DNA of 32,684 bases, taken from the NCBI GenBank assembly GCA_022824585.1, contig JAJDZN010000272.1, positions 1-32,684 on the forward strand, given 5' to 3'. A model generated the notes under the pieces. It did no database searches, was not told the DNA's origin, and worked only from the letters and a program-made list of their open reading frames with translations. This DNA comes from Bryobacterales bacterium (GTDB taxonomy: Bacteria; Acidobacteriota; Terriglobia; Bryobacterales; UBA6623). The position numbers and the translations under genes are program-made. This document shows, piece by piece, positions 25,922-32,684 of this stretch; position 1 is the stretch's first letter, and each line of letters begins with the position of its first letter.

Positions 25922-26654
25922 ATGGATAGCGGTTCGGCGGTTGAGCCTCATTCCTTGGGGAAGTGTCTCTTCCTGCATCTAGCTCCCGGCATCGCAAACA
26001 TAGGAGCGACCTTGCTGGGGTTAGCGACCTTTTGGAACCCGTCATTACCGCCGGAGCTATTCTTCGGCGTATTCGCAAACGCATTCGTGCTGATCCCCGT
26101 GCAGCTAGGCTACCTCTACTACCTAGCAAGAAGCGGCACAACCCTGGGTGGTCGCTTGAAGGCATCGTTGTGTACAGCCAACCAGTCTCCTGGTCCCGCT
26201 ATTTCATATGGGTTCCCGCGATCCTGGTGCCAACTGCAATTATCTTCGCAGCGCTTGAGCCGATCACCCGTTGGCTCGAAACTCTCGTTGGTGTCAGCGT
26301 CCTCGCCAAGTACCAAACGACGGGGGTTCGGAGATTGCATGGGTCGCTCTATTTGCGAACATCTTGCTCACCGGCATCTTCGTTCCCATAGCCGAAGAGC
26401 TCTATTTCCGCGGGTATCTGCTCCCAAGAATGCCAAGCCAGTTCGGGCGCCTAAAGCCCGCTGCGCACAGCTTACTTTTCTCCATCTACCATTTCCGCAC
26501 GCCGTGGATGATTCCGGTCCGCACATTGGGCATTCTGCCGCTCATCTACACAACCATCAACACGCACAGTGTCCGCCCCGGCACAATTGCGCACTGCCTC
26601 GTCAATTTGGCAAACTTCTCCGATTCCGTGTCGAGGCGTGTTGGGAGCCAGTGA
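25922..26654 (+). pseudogene. CPBP-family intramembrane metalloprotease, broken by two frameshifts
   Basis: A CAAX-protease/bacteriocin-processing (CPBP) membrane protease whose reading frame moves through all three phases. Part 1 (25922 to about 26128) encodes two helices ending LGYLYYLA. Part 2 (about 26129-26326) encodes KKRHNPGWSLEGIVVYSQP and a further helix. Part 3 (about 26324-26654) encodes the catalytic core with EELYFRG (26394-26414), FSIYHF and AHCLVN, and ends in a normal stop. One missing base near 26128 and one missing G in the GGGGG run at 26322-26326 would restore a single protein of about 240 residues. Either the gene is dead or the assembly has two indels; the conserved catalytic residues favour recent loss or sequence error. 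The start is ATG at 25922, with GGAAG directly before it. Confidence 0.75.
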
Positions 26655-26892
26655 ATGTCCGAGTATGGATCTTCAATGACGCAGACGACGCCTGACAAGA
26701 CGCCAGAACTCGATTGGGCAACTTGGGCGCAAGCCCGTCGCACCAATCACATAGGCGACCTGAACGGCGCAACGGGTAATTGGCGGGAACCGGCGCGAGT
26801 GTCGAGCGAACCGCGCATCTCGAGAGTGAGAGATACAATTTGTCCCGTCGAGCCAGCTGTGGCAGCAAGCGGCGGGCTGGCACCGTGGAACT

Positions 26893-27360
26893 ATGAACGA
26901 AGCGCACATGAAGCGGGCGGTGGCGCTGTCCGACAAGGGCATGAGGCTGGGCCACGGCGGGCCGTTCGGGGCCGTGGTCGTTCGCGATGGCGCAGTCGTC
27001 GGCGAAGGCTGGAACCAGGTCCTGTACACGAAGGACCCCACAGCGCATGCCGAGATCGTGGCGATCAGGAACGCCTGCCGCAAGCTGGCGACGTACGACC
27101 TGACAGGCTGCGAGATCTACTCCAGTTGCGAGCCTTGTCCAATGTGCCTGGGCGCGATCTATTGGTCGCGCATCGGCAGGGTCTACTTCTCGGTCAACCG
27201 GCACGACGCCGCCGGTATCGAGTTCCGCGACGAATTCATCTATGAGGAGCTGGCGAAGCCGTTCGAGGAGCGCGAGCTGCCGATGGTGCGTATACCCTGC
27301 GGCGGGGCGCTCGATGTTCTCGACGCCTGGACGAATCTGGCGGGCGATCGCACCTACTGA
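26893..27360 (+). CDS. guaD: Guanine deaminase
   Basis: Cytidine-deaminase-fold enzyme of 155 residues that converts guanine to xanthine and ammonia in the cytoplasm. Zinc ligands are His in PTAHAEIVAIRNAC with the catalytic Glu, and the two Cys of SSCEPCPMCLGAIYW. The GGPFGAVVV segment, the FRDEFIYEEL region and the Trp near the C-terminus (LDAWTNLAGDRTY) match the Bacillus GuaD type better than tRNA adenosine or cytosine deaminases. A TACAAT hexamer about 55 nt upstream may be the -10. It follows the broken CPBP gene after 238 bp that hold no gene. The NCS2-type transporter at the right end could supply its substrate or export its product (inference). Confidence 0.88.
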   Translation: MNEAHMKRAVALSDKGMRLGHGGPFGAVVVRDGAVVGEGWNQVLYTKDPTAHAEIVAIRNACRKLATYDLTGCEIYSSCEPCPMCLGAIYWSRIGRVYFSVNRHDAAGIEFRDEFIYEELAKPFEERELPMVRIPCGGALDVLDAWTNLAGDRTY

Positions 27361-27378
27361 GATGGGGGGCTGACCTCG

Positions 27379-27843
27379 GTGGGCCGCAGGATGACGAAGG
27401 CGGGCGGGGCGATGCCCTTGCTCGTCGGCTACTACGGCATCTTCCAGACCGGGCACTTCGTCTTGAACGTGACGTACCTCGGCGGACTCCGGCCGATCCA
27501 GGGCTTTCCGCCACCGCCGACCGAGGGCTGGCATCCGCAGGCGACTGCGTTGTGGACCAGCATGGGCCTGATCGACACTGTGATCGGCTTGTTGGCACTC
27601 TATTTCGTGGCGGCATTCTTTGGCGGACGGCGCCAGGCGCTGTGGGTGGGGCTTGTCTCGCTGACGACGTTCGTGTACAACGCGTTCACCTTTAACTACT
27701 CGGTGATCGCGACCGGGGCCTGGGCACGGCATCCGGCGGAGTACGTCGTGCTGAACGCCGTGTCGATTCCGCTGGTCCTCCTCTTCGCTCTGGTCGTTCG
27801 CGAGGTGCGGTCCGACTTGCTAGGCGGGGCTAGATCGACGTGA
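27379..27843 (+). CDS. Four-helix integral membrane protein of unknown function
   Basis: 154-residue membrane protein with about four hydrophobic helices (residues around 12-30, 55-80, 88-110 and 122-142) and a loop rich in Pro (GFPPPPTEGWHPQ). I recognise no family with certainty. It starts at GTG 27379 or ATG 27391; neither has a strong Shine-Dalgarno site. It lies 18 bp after guaD on the same strand and is probably co-transcribed with it. Confidence 0.65.
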   Translation: MGRRMTKAGGAMPLLVGYYGIFQTGHFVLNVTYLGGLRPIQGFPPPPTEGWHPQATALWTSMGLIDTVIGLLALYFVAAFFGGRRQALWVGLVSLTTFVYNAFTFNYSVIATGAWARHPAEYVVLNAVSIPLVLLFALVVREVRSDLLGGARST

Positions 27844-28030
27844 GTGGTCCGGTGCGCCGTTCCGCCGAGAGGTCGGGCCTCGGTGGGGACTTGGCCGATA
27901 TGTTGCTGGATCGCTTGGCGGGTTGGACGAGCGGCTTGGCGAGAGCGACGGAAGATGTCAATGCGGCAGGGACTCCGGATGAATTGCAATGGAACAATGT
28001 GTGATTTACAGTGTTTTACAGGAGGAAGAA
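27844..28030 (+). promoter_or_regulatory. Spacer with predicted promoter of the DUF1330 gene
   Basis: The spacer holds no convincing gene. TTGCAA (27984-27989) is followed after 17 nt by TACAGT (28007-28012), each a 4/6 match, and then an AGGAGG Shine-Dalgarno 7 nt before the DUF1330 ATG at 28031. Confidence 0.35.
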
Positions 28031-28318
28031 ATGGCTGCCTACGTAATCATCGATGCCAGAGTGACGGATGATGCTCCGTTCAGGGCCAACCTCGACCAAG
28101 TGCCGGCAATCGTCAAGGCTCACGGAGGCAAGTACTTGGTCCGTGGCGGGACTCATGAAGTCATCCGGGGCGACTGGACGCCGGACCGCCTCGTCGTGCT
28201 TGAATTCGACAGCGTCGAGCAGGCAAAGGCATGGCAGAACGCACCGGACTATGCCGACATCAGAGAGGAACTCAACAGGTTCTCCACGACCAATATCGTC
28301 GTCGTCGAAGGGGTATAG
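28031..28318 (+). CDS. DUF1330 family protein
   Basis: 95-residue cytoplasmic protein of the DUF1330 family, a ferredoxin-like dimeric alpha-beta barrel fold. Typical features are AAYVIIDARVTD at the N-terminus, HGGKYLVRGG in the middle and RLVVLEFDSVEQAKAW followed by DYADIRE. The family's reaction is not established. The frame extends 14 codons further up, but the perfect AGGAGG 7 nt before 28031 fixes the start. Confidence 0.88.
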   Translation: MAAYVIIDARVTDDAPFRANLDQVPAIVKAHGGKYLVRGGTHEVIRGDWTPDRLVVLEFDSVEQAKAWQNAPDYADIREELNRFSTTNIVVVEGV

Positions 28319-28451
28319 AGGCCGTGGAGTGAAGCTTGCGACGCACGGCGGTGCGCGGCGTCATCGCCGGGCAACGGTTTCAACGTGCGCTCATACTGAT
28401 GCGTCGACACGCCGCCGATGCTCATCGACGGCAATCGACCACCACAGGCGG

Positions 28452-28990
28452 TCAGGGCTGGCCCTGCCGCACGATGGCCTCGACCTGCCGCACGATGGCC
28501 TCGACCTGCGATAGGGTTTCATCCAATGTGCACCCGGACGTGCCCACGACACGTGCGGTCGTCCATGGCTCATAGCTTAGGTCCACAACCTGCTGCCAAG
28601 TCGGAGGTACAAGGCCGGGGACATCACTGACGCGTGACTCGACCCGCTGGCGATGGCGGCGCTGGTCGCTGCAGGTAACCTCGATCTCCACGAGATCCAT
28701 CTCTAGACGCGCCGCGGCTGCGTGCCAGTGGTCGCGAGTAATCGCTGCCGGATTGCCGAGTCGACGATGACCGTGTGGCCGATGCGCGGATTGTCCTCCG
28801 CAAGACTCCGAGTTGCAAGATATCCCGCTGGCCCCGACACCGTGTGGCCCTCATTCCGCAGCGCCTGCTCGATCGTGTCGATGCGCAGATGGACCCCTGT
28901 ATTCTCGGGGCGAGCGATGTCGCGACCTGTGTCCAATGGACCCCGACTAGCGCGACGCCTGTCGCGATACGACGCACGAATCGACCGAGA
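28452..28990 (-). pseudogene. Decayed duplicate of the P-loop kinase gene at 30485-31048
   Basis: This segment is a degenerate copy of the intact kinase gene 2 kb to the right. Its 3' part (28452-28700) still encodes DLVEIEVTCSDQRRHRQRVE and the VEAIVRQ tail. The middle (28703 to about 28910) encodes HLRIDTIEQALRNEG and GHTVIVDS in another phase. Compared with the intact copy one A is missing near 28757 (attgccgag against attgaccgag), which breaks the frame. The Walker A loop is gone: where the intact copy has GLPGVGKST this one reads about GVHWTQVA. A 21-bp tandem duplication (28464-28505) adds seven residues at the tail. The DNA similarity extends past the stop codon to about 28409. Confidence 0.8.
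28464..28505 (-). repeat. 21-bp perfect tandem duplication in the kinase pseudogene
   Basis: The 21-mer starting CTGCCGCACGATGG (plus strand) occurs twice without interruption at 28464-28484 and 28485-28505. It encodes a repeated VEAIVRQ-type heptad at the pseudogene's C-terminus. The intact copy at 30485 has it once. Confidence 0.9.
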
Positions 28991-29107
28991 TCATGCGAGC
29001 AGGAATCTGGCATGGCCGTCTCTGTCTGCCGTCCGTGCACCGTAGCCTGTCGCATCCGCAGAGACTGAAGATTCCGGCCAGCGCAGAAGAGCTTTTTCCG
29101 ATTGGGG

Positions 29108-29136
29108 TTGACAGCTGCCCCTATGCTCTGTAATGT
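29108..29136 (+). promoter_or_regulatory. Promoter of the membrane protein/regulator operon
   Basis: A perfect TTGACA (29108-29113) is followed after 17 nt by TAATGT (29131-29136) or after 15 nt by the better hexamer TGTAAT (29129-29134). The -10 lies inside the first palindrome of the operator array, so a bound regulator would block RNA polymerase. Confidence 0.6.
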
Positions 29137-29176
29137 AGAGTTACTCTGTAATGCAGAGAACCTCAGTAATCCAGAG
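29126..29176 (+). promoter_or_regulatory. Three tandem 15-bp palindromic operators, 18-bp period
   Basis: Three copies of an inverted repeat lie end to end: CTCTGTAATGTAGAG (29126-29140), CTCTGTAATGCAGAG (29144-29158) and CTCAGTAATCCAGAG (29162-29176). Each has five-base arms CTCTG/CAGAG around a TAATG-like centre and is separated from the next by 3 bp, giving an exact 18-bp period. They cover the -10 region and reach to a few bases before the AGGAGG of the next gene. The likely binder is the HTH_34 winged-helix regulator encoded as the second gene of the operon. Confidence 0.75.
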
Positions 29177-29190
29177 TCAAGGAGGACGCG

Positions 29191-29760
29191 ATGACCGACA
29201 AAACTCAACTCAAGGAAGATATCGCGTTTGTTCGTGCCGCGGCCGAACGATCGGAGACGCGATCCGTTCCTGCGATCTATCTCTTGTGGGCGCTGCTTGG
29301 TGGCGTTGGCTTCGTGCTGGTCGACTTTGTCGACGACTATTCGTGGATCGGCACCTACTGGCTCTTTGCAGGGCCTATCGGATTCGTGCTCTCGGTTTGG
29401 CTCGGGATGCGCGCGAGTCGAAGCGCCGGCTTGCGGGATCGCCAGACAGGTGTACGCAATGGCCTTCACTGGCTGTCATTCATGACTGCAGGTCTACTTG
29501 GACTGGCCCTCGTCAGTGCAGGGCAACTGACGTGGGCTGGGTTCGGGTCCCTGTGGGTCCTGCTGCTCGGGCTGACCTACTTTCACGGGGGCCTTTATGG
29601 CGAGCGCCGGATGATGCCTATCGGCGTTCTGATGGGCGCCGCGTACTTGGTCACCGTCTGGGTTCCCGGCTATGGCTGGACCACTGCAGGTGTAGTGCTC
29701 GCCATCGCGCTTGTCACCGGAGCCCTGCTCGGAGCACCGAAGCGTGAAACGGCCAACTGA
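29191..29760 (+). CDS. Integral membrane protein in operon with HTH_34 regulator
   Basis: 189-residue membrane protein. A charged cytoplasmic N-terminus (DKTQLKEDIAFVRAAAERSE) is followed by about five helices (around 28-48, 52-70, 93-112, 117-132 and 145-180). I do not recognise a named family. The ATG at 29191 has AGGAGG 6 nt upstream. It is the first gene after the triple-palindrome promoter and overlaps the regulator gene by 17 nt. Membrane proteins in such pairs are often the regulator's main target, but the signal and role are unknown. Confidence 0.8.
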   Translation: MTDKTQLKEDIAFVRAAAERSETRSVPAIYLLWALLGGVGFVLVDFVDDYSWIGTYWLFAGPIGFVLSVWLGMRASRSAGLRDRQTGVRNGLHWLSFMTAGLLGLALVSAGQLTWAGFGSLWVLLLGLTYFHGGLYGERRMMPIGVLMGAAYLVTVWVPGYGWTTAGVVLAIALVTGALLGAPKRETAN

Positions 29761-30073
29761 TCCCGAAGTGCCTGCTCTTGACGAGCTCGACCTCCTCAAC
29801 GGCGTCCTCGAGCATCGCGTCCGGCTGGCGGCGTGCGTCCTGCTCTCCAGGCACGACGCGATGTCTTTCACCGGTCTCAAACAGGTGCTTGGCGAGACGG
29901 ACGGCAGTCTCGGCGCGCATCTCCGCAAGCTCGAGGAATCCGGCTACCTGGCAGTAGAGAAGACCTACCGCGATCGGCGGCCGGTTACTTGGTACCGGCT
30001 CAGCGAGAGCGGTCGGACCAGCCTCAAGCGGCACCTCTCAGTGCTGACGAGGCTGATCGATCAAGCGGCGTAG
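29744..30073 (+). CDS. Winged-helix transcriptional regulator (HTH_34 type)
   Basis: Small DNA-binding regulator of 109 residues. One winged-helix domain spans nearly the whole protein: LEHRVRLAACVLLSRHDAMS, then the recognition region LKQVLGETDGSLGAHLRKLEESGYL, then the wing KTYRDRRPVTWYRLSESGR. This matches the PF13601 (HTH_34) pattern. No sensor domain is present, so any signal would act through dimerisation or the partner membrane protein. I place the start at GTG 29744, inside the end of the membrane gene with GGAG 9 nt upstream; a longer in-frame ATG at 29711 is possible. It probably represses its own operon through the three palindromes at 29126-29176 (inference). Confidence 0.87.
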   Translation: MKRPTDPEVPALDELDLLNGVLEHRVRLAACVLLSRHDAMSFTGLKQVLGETDGSLGAHLRKLEESGYLAVEKTYRDRRPVTWYRLSESGRTSLKRHLSVLTRLIDQAA

Positions 30074-30136
30074 CTGCGACCAATCTCCCGCTCCGGATCA
30101 GGTGAGCTCGAACTTTCCCCGAGTGCCGATCGACCG
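30074..30136. other. Short spacer after the regulator gene
   Basis: No gene or clear hairpin is seen between the regulator stop and the secreted-domain remnant. The rest of the 410-bp gap before the kinase gene is occupied by that remnant. Confidence 0.4.
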
Positions 30137-30440
30137 TCAGTGCCGGTGCGGTGGCGCCCGCATGGGTTGAGCCTGGGCGGCTCGCGCTTCTCGAGGCTGT
30201 GGACCGCAGGCGGAGACCTCCCGGTGCGCTGTCCAGGCCGCGAACGGTTCTACCCCTGAAGGCAGGTGCACGGTAACAGATTCCTAGGGAGCAAGGTCGG
30301 TTCTCACCGGTGGGCCCAGTTCGACTCCGCTCGACAAGTGCACCTCGACGCGAACGGCGCAGAGGGTCTGTTGCGTGGTGGTCTCGACCGTGCCGCCGAA
30401 GGCGCTTTGGGCCGGGTCGAATGCTAGGATGAGCCGCGCT
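30137..30440 (-). pseudogene. Remnant of an exported FxGTVxN-type domain with internal stop
   Basis: On the minus strand the frame reads LILAFDPAQSAFGGTVETTT, then TLCAVRVEVHLSSGVELGPP and TDLAP. It meets a TAG at 30284-30286, and resumes in the same phase with ESVTVHLPSGVEPFAAWTAH before a TGA at 30137. This resembles a secreted beta-sandwich domain that I recall with a typical VRVEVHLSNGxELGP...DLAPGES...WTxHxEV course, in which the stop replaces the Gly of PGES. There is no start codon or signal peptide; the 5' end runs into the sequence following the kinase gene. It looks like a truncated, stop-interrupted fragment. Confidence 0.55.
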
Positions 30441-30484
30441 CCAGGCCGCCGGTGTGCGTCAACGCCAATCGGCCACCATAGGGG

Positions 30485-31048
30485 TCAGAACTGGCGCTGC
30501 CGCACGATGGCCTCGACCTGCGATACGGTTTCCTCCAATGTGCGCCCGGACGTGTCGACGACGTGAGCGGTCGTCCACGGCTCATAGCGTCGGTCTAGGA
30601 CCTGCTGCCAAGTCGGAAGTATAAGGCCGCGGACATCGCTGACGCGTGACTCGACCCGCTGGCGATGCTGGCGCTTGTCGCTGCAGACAACCTCGATCTC
30701 CACGAGATCTATCGCCAGGCGCGCAGCATTCGCGTGCCAGTAGTTGCGAGTAATCGCTATCGGATTGACCGAGTCGACGATGACGGTGTGGCCGATGCGC
30801 AGATTGTCCTCGGCGAGATTGCGAGCTGCGAGATATCCTTCTGGCCCCGACACCTGCAGGCCCGCGTTCCGCATCGCCTGCTCGATCGTGTCGATGCGCA
30901 GATGTACCGCACCGATCCTCCGGGCCAGTGATGTCGCGATGGTCGACTTGCCCACACCCGGCAGACCGCCCAGTGCGATCAGCACCACACCACTTCCGAG
31001 GTTGCTCCCGTCGGTCACGTCCGGTCGGGAGCTTCGAGTCGTGCTCAC
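30485..31048 (-). CDS. P-loop kinase / AAA_33-type ATP-binding protein
   Basis: 187-residue cytoplasmic P-loop protein resembling small kinases (AAA_33, adenylylsulfate or gluconate kinase-like). The Walker A loop is GLPGVGKST at about 28-36, followed by HLRIDTIEQAMR (Asp likely in the acceptor site), GHTVIVDSVNP as Walker B-like strand, and a basic segment DKRQHRQRVESR that may form the lid. The substrate is unknown. It starts with GTG at 31048, which overlaps the TGA of the NCS2 transporter (GTGA), so it is translationally coupled to it. A decayed copy lies at 28452-28990, showing a past duplication. Confidence 0.85.
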   Translation of the reverse strand: MSTTRSSRPDVTDGSNLGSGVVLIALGGLPGVGKSTIATSLARRIGAVHLRIDTIEQAMRNAGLQVSGPEGYLAARNLAEDNLRIGHTVIVDSVNPIAITRNYWHANAARLAIDLVEIEVVCSDKRQHRQRVESRVSDVRGLILPTWQQVLDRRYEPWTTAHVVDTSGRTLEETVSQVEAIVRQRQF

Positions 31049-32684
31049 AGAGAGGCGGCCGGACCCACCCGCACCGTGATCACGTCCGTATCGTGGAACT
31101 GCTGGTGGCGCACGGACGAAGCGTAGTGGCGCAGCAGGCGCAGGGAGATCTCCTCCTCGACCGGCGGGCCGGCAACGCGTTCACCGAGTAGAGCCAATCG
31201 ATCCTCCAGGTTGGTGTCGTCGGTTGCCGCCGCGAACTCGAGATTGACCGCATCGCCGTCGTTGCGCGCCACCACCAGCAGATGTCGCTCTGCCGTCGGC
31301 CCGTCGCTTGCCCGTGGCCGGGACAGGGTGACCAGCAGCTCTTCGCCTACGCCCCGGATCCGGTCTGTCATCTCCGGGCTACGCTTCCCGCGTGCGGCGA
31401 AGTCGGACAGGAAGTCGTCTACCTCCGTGAAGTTCTCGAATGTCAGTTCTGTCTTCAGGCGCCGGGGGCGAGGCCCTGTCAGCTCCACGAACTGCATCAG
31501 GATGATCACCGTCAGGCCGCCCACCGTCATCCCGTTCCCGAGTAGCTCGCTCCACGCGCCCTGGAAGTACTCGGGGAATATCCAGTCCATCTGAAAGGCG
31601 AGCCCCAGCCAGAATCCGAGGCCCACGGCGAAGCCCTTGCGATAGTCGAGACCGTCGTGAACAAGGATCCGGACGCCGAGGATGAAGAGAAACGCCATCA
31701 ATACCACGAAGTACGCTGCGACTACCGGACCGGGAATCGCGATGATGATGGCGACAAGCTTCGGGAGAAACGCCAGCCCTACGTACATCACCCCGGCACA
31801 CACGCCGACGACACGCGCCGCCACCCGAGTGAGGTCGGCGACCGCGATACTGCTCGCGTAGGTCGTGTTCGGCACTGTACCTAGCAACCCGGACAACAGG
31901 TTGCCCAGGCCGTCGGCGGCAAGCGCGCCCTGAATGGACTGGAAGTCGACGGCGCGCGGCTTTCGCCAAGAGATCCGCTGGATCGCAATCCCGTCCCCGA
32001 TCGTGTCCAGTGCACCGACGAGCGTCACGATGACGAATGCGGGTAGCAAGGCCCAGAAGTCGGGACCGAGGCTGAGGTCGATGCCGGGCCACGCAAGCGC
32101 CGGCAGCCCTACCCACGCCGCTTCCAAGACGCGCTTGCTGTCGTAGATTCCGAAGGACACTCCGCCCACTAGGCTGCCCGCTACCAGCCCCGCCGCCGCG
32201 GCCCAGAGCCGAAAGGCTCCGCTAGCACGCATCGAGATCGCGACTATCACTGCCAGAGTCACCCCGGCTGTGACCGGCGCGGCGGCCGACGCAGCCTCAG
32301 CCGGCACGTCGGTTAGCCTGCGCACGATGATCGGGGCCAGCGTCACCGGAATCAGCATTAGCACTGTGCCCGCCACAGTAGGCGTGAAGATCTTCCGGAA
32401 CAGGGAGAGTTTGGCCGCCAGAACGAACTGGCAAAGCGACGAGATGACGATAAGGCTCGCTAGGAGTTCGCCACCGCCCTGCTCGAGTGCAGGAACGCAG
32501 ACGCCGAGGAAAGCGCTGCTGCTGCCCATCAGCAGGATGTATCCGGAGCCCAGGCGTCCGACGCGAACGACCTGAATCACCGTGGTCACTCCACTCACAG
32601 CGAGGGCCGAGAACACGACCCAACTGAGATAGTCGTCGCTACCGCCGACGGCGCCAACCAGCAGTGCCGGCGTCAACACGATAC
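31045..32684 (-). CDS. NCS2/SLC23-type transporter with C-terminal ATPase-like extension (5' end outside window)
   Basis: Inner-membrane transporter of the nucleobase:cation symporter-2 family, open to the window edge; about 546 residues are visible and the true start lies beyond 32684 (the nearest GTG at 32679 is internal, in LTPALLVGAVGG). The TM8 segment reads VGALDTIGDGIAIQRI. The TM10 region is PNTTYASSIAVADLTR, whereas the family motif has Glu-Asn-x-Gly before the Thr-Arg; both polar ligands are replaced by Ser. After the last helix (about 400) comes a soluble domain of about 140 residues (GVGEELLVTL ... SLRLLRHYASSVRHQQFHDTD) that resembles an anti-sigma/histidine-kinase ATPase fold with degenerate motifs. 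Substrate uncertain. It overlaps the kinase gene by 4 nt. Confidence 0.85.
   Translation of the reverse strand, partial: IVLTPALLVGAVGGSDDYLSWVVFSALAVSGVTTVIQVVRVGRLGSGYILLMGSSSAFLGVCVPALEQGGGELLASLIVISSLCQFVLAAKLSLFRKIFTPTVAGTVLMLIPVTLAPIIVRRLTDVPAEAASAAAPVTAGVTLAVIVAISMRASGAFRLWAAAAGLVAGSLVGGVSFGIYDSKRVLEAAWVGLPALAWPGIDLSLGPDFWALLPAFVIVTLVGALDTIGDGIAIQRISWRKPRAVDFQSIQGALAADGLGNLLSGLLGTVPNTTYASSIAVADLTRVAARVVGVCAGVMYVGLAFLPKLVAIIIAIPGPVVAAYFVVLMAFLFILGVRILVHDGLDYRKGFAVGLGFWLGLAFQMDWIFPEYFQGAWSELLGNGMTVGGLTVIILMQFVELTGPRPRRLKTELTFENFTEVDDFLSDFAARGKRSPEMTDRIRGVGEELLVTLSRPRASDGPTAERHLLVVARNDGDAVNLEFAAATDDTNLEDRLALLGERVAGPPVEEEISLRLLRHYASSVRHQQFHDTDVITVRVGPAASL

Noticed and set aside
26655-27245. 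Open frame beginning at 26655 after the CPBP gene
   Set aside because: It runs in a different phase through guaD and has no recognisable content; guaD is clearly the real gene.
28464-28505. CRISPR-like repeat array
   Set aside because: Only two adjacent copies with no spacer, inside a coding remnant; it is a simple tandem duplication.

Overview
This is a GC-rich, gene-dense bacterial chromosomal window with no rRNA or tRNA gene that I can see. Its content points to a Gram-negative, oligotroph-type heterotroph. Acidobacteriota (Bryobacterales/Solibacter-like) fits best, with Planctomycetota, Verrucomicrobiota or Gemmatimonadota as alternatives. The evidence is exported cytochrome c/DUF1549/DUF1553 and DUF1587-1592-1588-1585 proteins next to Tat-type DUF1501 and DUF1552 partners, Tat-exported sugar isomerase-like TIM barrels, a GMC oxidoreductase, a PQQ dehydrogenase, and a small secreted protein of a kind I associate with Acidobacteriota. 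The taxonomic call is inference.

Layout. 1-663: the 5' part of an IS5/IS1182-like transposase, cut by the window edge, whose outer end abuts the stop codon of a sodium:solute symporter. 730-3970 (minus): symporter, its DUF3311 partner and a Tat-exported DUF1501 protein. 4136-7861 (minus): a cupin and a large cytochrome c-DUF1549-LamG-DUF1553 protein. 8036-9269 (minus): the isoprenoid genes ispD and ispF, overlapping. 9356-10240 (minus): a Tat-exported TIM-barrel protein. 10430-14035 (plus): a 1201-residue exported protein made of four tandem Cache-like modules fused to a family 5 solute-binding protein, the most unusual gene here. 14151-17544: a second TIM-barrel protein, a secreted 160-residue unknown (minus) and a GMC oxidoreductase. 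17658-22659 (minus): a DUF1552 protein and a 1212-residue cytochrome/DUF1592-type protein. 23070-25780 (plus): a cyclase-family lipoprotein-like hydrolase translationally coupled to a PQQ dehydrogenase carrying the Asp-x-Asp signature of lanthanide-dependent enzymes.

The right third (25.9-32.7 kb) is more eroded. It holds a CPBP protease gene broken by two single-base shifts, an intact guanine deaminase (guaD), a four-helix membrane protein, a DUF1330 protein, a decayed copy of a small P-loop kinase, a membrane protein plus HTH_34 regulator pair preceded by three 15-bp palindromes at exact 18-bp spacing, a stop-interrupted secreted-domain remnant, and an intact kinase overlapping an NCS2-type transporter that runs off the window end.

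How the genes fit together. Most of the left and middle part looks like periplasmic oxidative catabolism of sugars, alcohols or derived compounds: cytochrome-bearing PSD-type proteins, GMC and PQQ dehydrogenases, isomerase-like proteins, a symporter and a solute sensor/binder. The shared substrate is not identifiable from sequence. The right part suggests nucleobase handling (guanine deaminase, NCS2 transporter, kinase). Several genes have a -10-like hexamer only 5-8 nt before the start codon, which suggests that leaderless transcripts are common here.
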